Of a DNA stretch of 64,000 nucleotides, positions 59,201 through 64,000 are shown in pieces. Each line of letters begins with the position of its first letter. The first letter of the stretch is position 1. The DNA is from Nicotiana tabacum (lineage: Eukaryota > Streptophyta > Magnoliopsida > Solanales > Solanaceae): the NCBI RefSeq assembly GCF_000715075.1, contig NC_134085.1:134740060-134804059 (forward strand), written 5' to 3'. The position numbers and the translations under genes are program-made. The notes below the pieces were generated by a model, which did no database searches, was not told the origin of the DNA, and worked only from the letters and a program-made list of their open reading frames with translations.

Positions 59201-61385
59201 GAATTCTGAATAAGTGGAAGTAAAACGTTTCCCTCCTTTTCTGTAATTCTTTTAATTCATTTTTTATTCTTAAATTTGAGTATTTGCTAGGCGTAGGAAC
59301 TTGGTACTTAAATAGAGTTAATCAGTGTCAGCTTGGTCCATACTTGAGCTCCTCTCACATGCCCTATTAATTGAAAAGTTTAAATAGTTGGATAATTGGA
59401 AAAAAAATATAGTACTAGTTTCCTCTGTAGTCTATGCTTGATGTAGACAATTAGGACAAGTAAGAAGACTTCAACTCGAGCATGATAGGATTATGCGAAC
59501 AACCTCAAGACAAATAGTAGTTGTTTCGATCTCTAGATAGCGTGTACACTTTGAAATCTATGCACCAACTCTTTATTTTGACCTTGTAGGTTTGTTCCGT
59601 TCAGCATTGAAGTCTGTTAATATTGCATCTTTTCTTGTGCTTGCTTTTGATTTCAATGTAGCATACAACATTGTTATTGAGATGCTTGACTTTTTAAGTG
59701 GATTCAAGTTTCAAGATGATTTAACTAGTATGGATTTATGTGTTTGCTATAAAAAACATTGAGTATTGCAGTGTTCCACAGTTTGGGAGTTTGTTTGTCA
59801 TTTTCCGTTGAAGAATGAAGAAACATGAAATTTATCGAACTTCTTGTTTTAAATTCTACTTGTATTCTTCTTCCCTTGCCTTCCCATTATTGTTATATGT
59901 CGTTTAATTTTTGTTATTGGTTTCAAGTTTTAAGATGATTTAACTAACATGGATCGAATGTACTTGCTATAATGCTGAGTCCTAGAGTTGTCTAAAGGTC
60001 TTCAATTATGCTCATAATTGTCCTTTGAAGATTTATTAATCACAAATTTAATTATTTGGTTCCAGAAGAGAAGATGGGGAAGCTGCTGGAGTCTATACTG
60101 GTGTTTTGGTTCTTACAAGCACAGCAAACGAATTGGTCATGCCGTCCTTGTACCTGAACCTGCGGCACCTGGACCTGCTGTTCCAGTTACTGAAAATCCA
60201 AACCGCTCAGCCACCATTGTAATTCCTTTTATAGCTCCTCCCTCTTCTCCTGCATCCTTTCTTCCATCTGATCCTCCTTCTGCTACCCAGTCGCCCGCTG
60301 GATTACTCTCTCTCAAATCCTTCTCTATTAATGCATATTCTCCCGGTGGGACTGCATCTATTTTTGCAATTGGTCCCTATGCTCATGAAACACAGTTAGT
60401 TTCCCCACCTGTTTTTTCTACCTTCACCACTGAACCATCTACTGCTAATTTTACTCCCCCACCTGAGCCGGTGCATATGACAACACCACCTTCACCAGAA
60501 GTGCCTTTTGCTCAGCTTTTGACATCATCTCTGGCCCGCAATAGAAGATATAGTGGTTCCAATTATAAGTTCCCGTTATCCCAGTATGAGTTTGTGCCTT
60601 ATCAAGATCCAGGAAGTCCAGGTAGTAATCTAATATCTCCAGGTTCAGTAGTATCAAATTCTGGCACCTCCTCACCTTTCCCTGGCAAATGCCCTATAAT
60701 TGAGTTCCGTAAGGGGGAACCTCCAAAATTTCTTGGTTATGAACATTTCTCCACTCGCAAATGGGGTTCAAGGGTTGGCTCAGGATCTTTGACACCGAGT
60801 GGCTGGGGCTCTAGGCTGGGCTCTGGAACTCTGACCCCAAATGGTGGGATATCAAGGCTAGGTTCTGGGACTGTGACTCCAAATGGTGGGGAACCACCTT
60901 CCCGAGATTGTTACCTTTTGGAGAACCAAATCTCCGAGGTAGCATCTCTTGCCAATTCTGATAATGGATCTGAAATCGCGGAGGGTGTAATTGATCACAG
61001 AGTTTCATTTGAATTAACTGGAGAAGATGTCCCAAGTTGTAGAGAAAAAGAACCGGTCATGTCACATTCGCAACAGACATTGCCAATGGATGTCCCTGCC
61101 CCCTCCAATAAGGAAATGAGAAGTAGTAGCTCTATCGTCGAAGAAAAAACAGATGGATTGCCTGAGAAAGCTTCAGAAAGGGGGGACGATCAATGTCATC
61201 GGAAACACCGGAATATTACATTTGGTTCGAGCAAAGATTTTGATTTTGACAATGTGAAAATAGAAGTCTTGGAGAAGCACAGTGTTGACTGTGAGTGGTG
61301 GACAAGTGACAAGGCTACTGGAAAGGAGTCAAGTATTCAAAACAACTGGACTTTCTTTCCTGTGCTGCAGCCAGGAGTCAGCTAA
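56202..61385 (+). CDS. Hydroxyproline-rich glycoprotein family protein, At5g52430-like
   Basis: Two coding exons: 56202-56294 (31 codons) and 60066-61385 (439 codons plus stop), total 470 residues. They are joined in phase 0 across a 3771-bp intron (CAG|GTATAT to TTCCAG|AAG). Exon 1 reads MSSVQNTVDTVNAAATAIVT; exon 2 opens RRWGSCWSLYWCFGSYKHSK then RIGHAVLVPEP. Both blocks are hallmarks of a plant-specific family whose Arabidopsis members include At5g52430 (recalled, not searched). The rest is Pro/Ser-rich, with IAPPSSPASFLPSDPP, FTTEPSTANFTPPPE and SPEVPFAQLLTSSL. Three tandem copies of GSRLGSGTLTPNG follow (60765-60890), and the end is FFPVLQPGVS. No signal peptide or membrane span was seen, so despite the family name it is not obviously secreted. 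Molecular function is unknown. A long frame from 60018 includes 16 intronic codons; the acceptor at 60065 was chosen because it restores the family's QKRRWG junction. Confidence 0.9.
57612..57815 (+). mobile_element. TS-type (tobacco) SINE in intron 1
   Basis: A 204-bp body with a tRNA-derived head: box-A-like GAGCAGCACTAAAGTTG and box B GGTCACGGGTTCGAGCCGT. The middle is TS-like (GGGTAGGCTGTCCACATTAC, CCTTCCTCAGACCCTACATG) and the end is TACCGGGCTGCCTTTTG. Flanked by an exact 12-bp duplication TTAGGTTTAATA (57600-57611 and 57816-57827), the mark of L1-type retroposition. Same orientation as the host gene. Confidence 0.88.
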
Positions 61386-61608
61386 TGCCTGAGAACTAAA
61401 GGTTTATATTGGATATCAATGTTAAACGCATGGATGTTACTGCTTCTGATAAAATAAGCTGGATTTGAGGCGAAGATTTCTAATTGCAAAGAAGACAGAT
61501 AAGAAGAGTGCAAACTTGGCTTTAAAACTGAAGAGTTGGACTTGTTACACATCATGCAGCAGTAATTGGTTTTTGGTGCTCAGATACACACCTGAAAATA
61601 TTCCTTTG

Positions 61609-61614
61609 AATAAA
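61609..61614 (+). terminator. Polyadenylation signal candidate
   Basis: AATAAA about 220 bp after the stop codon of the 56202 gene, in an AT-rich setting. Plant signals are loose, so use is not certain. Confidence 0.4.
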
Positions 61615-62259
61615 GGACTTCTGTATACACCATAGAATATGTTTGAAAAGGAGATGTAAATGATTTTTCCTTAAAATTGAGATGTTTGACCTGGGAATTG
61701 TTCACTTCAACTTGTTTACGCTATCAAAGTTATTATGCTACTATAATTTTACAGACGATTGGTGGTAATAACTTGGAAAAAGGAAAAATTCATCGAGGAA
61801 CCGACACTTTGTTTATGTGAACGCCATACTGTATCCTTTTGTTCAACATCTGGGCGTGGGAATGAGTCTGCTTTACAGAAGATAAAATAGGAGTATTATG
61901 ATTAGGAATTTAACTTTCTAATCCGAACTTTGTTTATTACATAAAAAGGAATGCGAATTTGGATTTGATTTCTTTTACAGATCAACGTCTTTAACGGTAG
62001 GAATTCACTTAGAGTTGGCAACTTGAAATAGACTGAAAACTGAATTTCTGCACGCCTTATATTGTCAAAAGTCCAGGTCTTTATTCGTAAAAAAGAAAAG
62101 ATAATAAGTACACGTTAGACGTAAAAAGGTTTCAATAAAAAGAACATTGTACGAAATATAAAAACTCAGAGAATCAATATAAAACTAAGGCATGTAACGA
62201 CTTGAGTCACATAAATACTTTTAGGGATAAAGAATGTAACAACATCAAGAAGATGAAAA
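61615..62259. other. Intergenic DNA
   Basis: No gene, RNA gene or bounded repeat recognised. Confidence 0.4.
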
Positions 62260-62338
62260 CAGAGGCGGACCCAGAATTTGAGCATGACGGGGGAACCATT
62301 GTCTTGAGCATGCCAATTACTAGTAATCGGCGCAGCTC
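62260..62338. mobile_element. Possible very short hAT-derived remnant
   Basis: Starts CAGAGGCGGACCCAGAATTT, like the end of the 8987 element, and is bracketed by ATGAAAA (62253-62259 and 62340-62346). The right end does not form a good inverted repeat, so it may be a chance bracket or an internally deleted copy. Confidence 0.35.
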
Positions 62339-62493
62339 TATGAAAACATAATGTCTGCTAACTTATCAACAAAACACAAACTTTAATATTATCGAATATC
62401 ATTATATGCTAATTGATCATAGGCTAAAAACTCGTGTTTTAGTCGTTGTAACAACACTTTAATTATTGCATTTTACAAAAGTTTGAGCTTAAA

Positions 62494-63741
62494 TGTTAAT
62501 GAATTATACTAAATTCATGTTTTATGCCTTGCAGGAAGCTAATCAGACTTAAGAAATAACTTTGGGATGAATTTGATTGATTTGGGGCTTTGAAGTCTGA
62601 GTAAAAGCTAAATAAATCAAGTCGGGATCGTGTCGGGAGTCGCAAAGCAAGCTCGGATAGCAAAACAAATGAAAAAACGAAGCAGCGCAAAATTGCATTC
62701 TGCCTCTGTCCAATCCATGTACGCGCCGTGGGGTGCGCCGCGGACGTGTAAAAATCGCAGAATTACTCTATTTCGGTCTAAAAAGGGCATAATTGTCAAA
62801 ACCCCTTCATACACGATTAAAAAGAAAAAAGCATCCATTATTGACGGACCAGACCTGTTTTGAAAGGGAAAGAGACGAGGAGATCCATCTTGGAGGATCA
62901 AAATCAAGAGGAGACAACACTTTGGAGCAAGGATTAAAAGAGTTTTTCTAAACTTTCTTCTAGTATCTATTTATTTGATGTTTATGACTTATATTGTTGA
63001 TGTTTGTATAATTATGAGTGGAGAAAAACCCAAATATTCTGGGGTTATGGGTGTTAGATTATTATGTTAATTATGATCTTGAAATTATCGTTAAGGGTTG
63101 TTTATTTGATTCTGATGTTAATTATTTTACTGCGTAGCTAACAGTGAAATACTATTTACGAATCTTGAGTTAAACTTGAAAAAGGAAATTCTTGATTGCA
63201 TATAGAATCAAATAGAGCAAGATCTGGATCCTGGGCATCGGGTGAAAGATTCACAATTAAGATAGAATACTTAATTGCCTTGTTTGGTTGAGAAATAGGA
63301 TTTGTAAATGCATTTGAGTTAATATTAATACCATAGAAATATAGGTATTAATTTAACTTGAATATGCGCATAAGAAATCGATAGATTCTTATGGGTATTA
63401 TTAACCCTATAATCAATAACCCAGATAATTCAATAAAAAAATTTTAAGCTAAAAACGTAGCATTATCTCTAGCAAGCCCATAACCCCGGGATATCTCCTT
63501 TATTAATTGTTAAAAGAAAAATTCATAAGTGGCGTAGTAACTTTGCGTTGTATTATTGTTTGTCTACTAGTTAAATTGTAAATTGATTATTTATGTATTT
63601 TGTGATGAATTAACTTGAATCGATAATTATTTGAGTTTGCATCAGTCGTTAAGTTAATCATAAGTCCTCGTGGGAACGATACTCTACTTATTACTATATT
63701 ACTTGAAGATCGCGTACACTTGCGTGAGTGTTTTGGTCGCA
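62494..63741 (+). repeat. 5' LTR of a gypsy-type element running off the right edge
   Basis: The start near TGTTAATGAATTATAC is inferred; the end near TTTTGGTCGCA is placed by the primer site nine bases later. About 1.25 kb. It contains GTTTTATGCCTTGCAGGAAG, placed like GTTGTACTTTGTTGCAGGG in the Athila LTR. The partner LTR is outside the window. Confidence 0.6.
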
Positions 63742-63750
63742 ATAAGTTTT

Positions 63751-63768
63751 TGGCGCCGTTACCGGGGA
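63751..63768 (+). other. Primer-binding site of the right-edge element
   Basis: TGGCGCCGTTACCGGGGA, the Athila/Tat class of site. Confidence 0.88.
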
Positions 63769-63870
63769 CTTGGAAATTAGCTACTTGACTAAGTTAAGCT
63801 TTTATCAACTATTGGTTTAAGTATTAATTTACAGTTCCCTTTGTTTGTGTCACGCAGGCTCTTCTCTTGA

Positions 63871-64000
63871 ATGCGGAGGAGTAGAAGCACAAGCAATCTC
63901 TTCCCTCTTGATCCTGAAATTGAAAGAACACTTCATAGAGCGAGGAAGGAGTTGGAAGCTAGATACAAAACAGAAAGAGAGTTGGACATTTTAGTTCAAC
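63871..64000 (+). CDS. Start of gag of the right-edge gypsy-type element (partial)
   Basis: ATG at 63871 opens MRRSRSTSNLFPLDPEIERT, followed by a charged helical stretch (HRARKELEARYKTERELD), and remains open to the edge of the window. It begins about 100 bp after the primer site, the normal place for gag. The N-terminus is like gag starts of Athila/Tat-class elements, but too little is present to name the lineage. No defect is visible in the 43 codons seen. Confidence 0.7.
   Translation, partial: MRRSRSTSNLFPLDPEIERTLHRARKELEARYKTERELDILVQ

Overview
This is plant nuclear DNA, almost certainly Solanaceae and probably Nicotiana. Three things point there: intron-containing genes for a plastid Tat subunit and for a plant-specific hydroxyproline-rich protein, a tRNA-derived SINE that looks like the tobacco TS family, and dense layers of nested LTR retrotransposons and MITEs. 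All assignments are from reading the sequence; no search was run.

Only two ordinary host genes are visible, one near each edge. On the left, on the minus strand (925-2782), lie the first four coding exons of HCF106, the TatB-like subunit of the thylakoid Tat translocase; its last exon(s) lie off the left edge or were not recognised. On the right, on the plus strand (56202-61385), lies a two-exon gene for a 470-residue protein of the Arabidopsis At5g52430 type, with a 3.8-kb intron that carries a TS-type SINE.

Between them are about 50 kb of transposable elements. 3.1-6.4 kb: several MITEs and a decayed SINE. 6.8-11.7 kb: a decayed Ty1/copia-like element (minus orientation), flanked by a 106-bp direct repeat. 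12221-23310: a complete but dead Tekay/Del-type Ty3/gypsy chromovirus with 3-kb LTRs and an AAATT target duplication; each LTR carries a different MITE that the other lacks. 25106-46293 and 46495-53588: two copies (called A and B here) of one non-autonomous LTR family, lying side by side in opposite orientation. Each has LTRs of about 0.5 kb, a TGGYGCC-type primer-binding site, an array of roughly 91-bp hairpin-rich tandem repeats, no recognisable pol, and one long, apparently spliced gene running antisense to the LTRs from its own TATAAATAGA box. Copy A has a 738-bp hAT-type MITE in its 5' LTR, and a 13.9-kb Athila-type gypsy element (30996-44943, ACACA duplication) sits inside its antisense gene. 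54.2-55.5 kb: more MITEs. From about 62494 to the right edge: the 5' LTR, primer-binding site and first gag codons of another gypsy-type element.

The host genes do not work together. The interest is in the layered insertions, which can be put in order from empty sites present inside the window, and in the A/B family, whose conserved antisense gene and hairpin arrays are the best candidate for something under-described.
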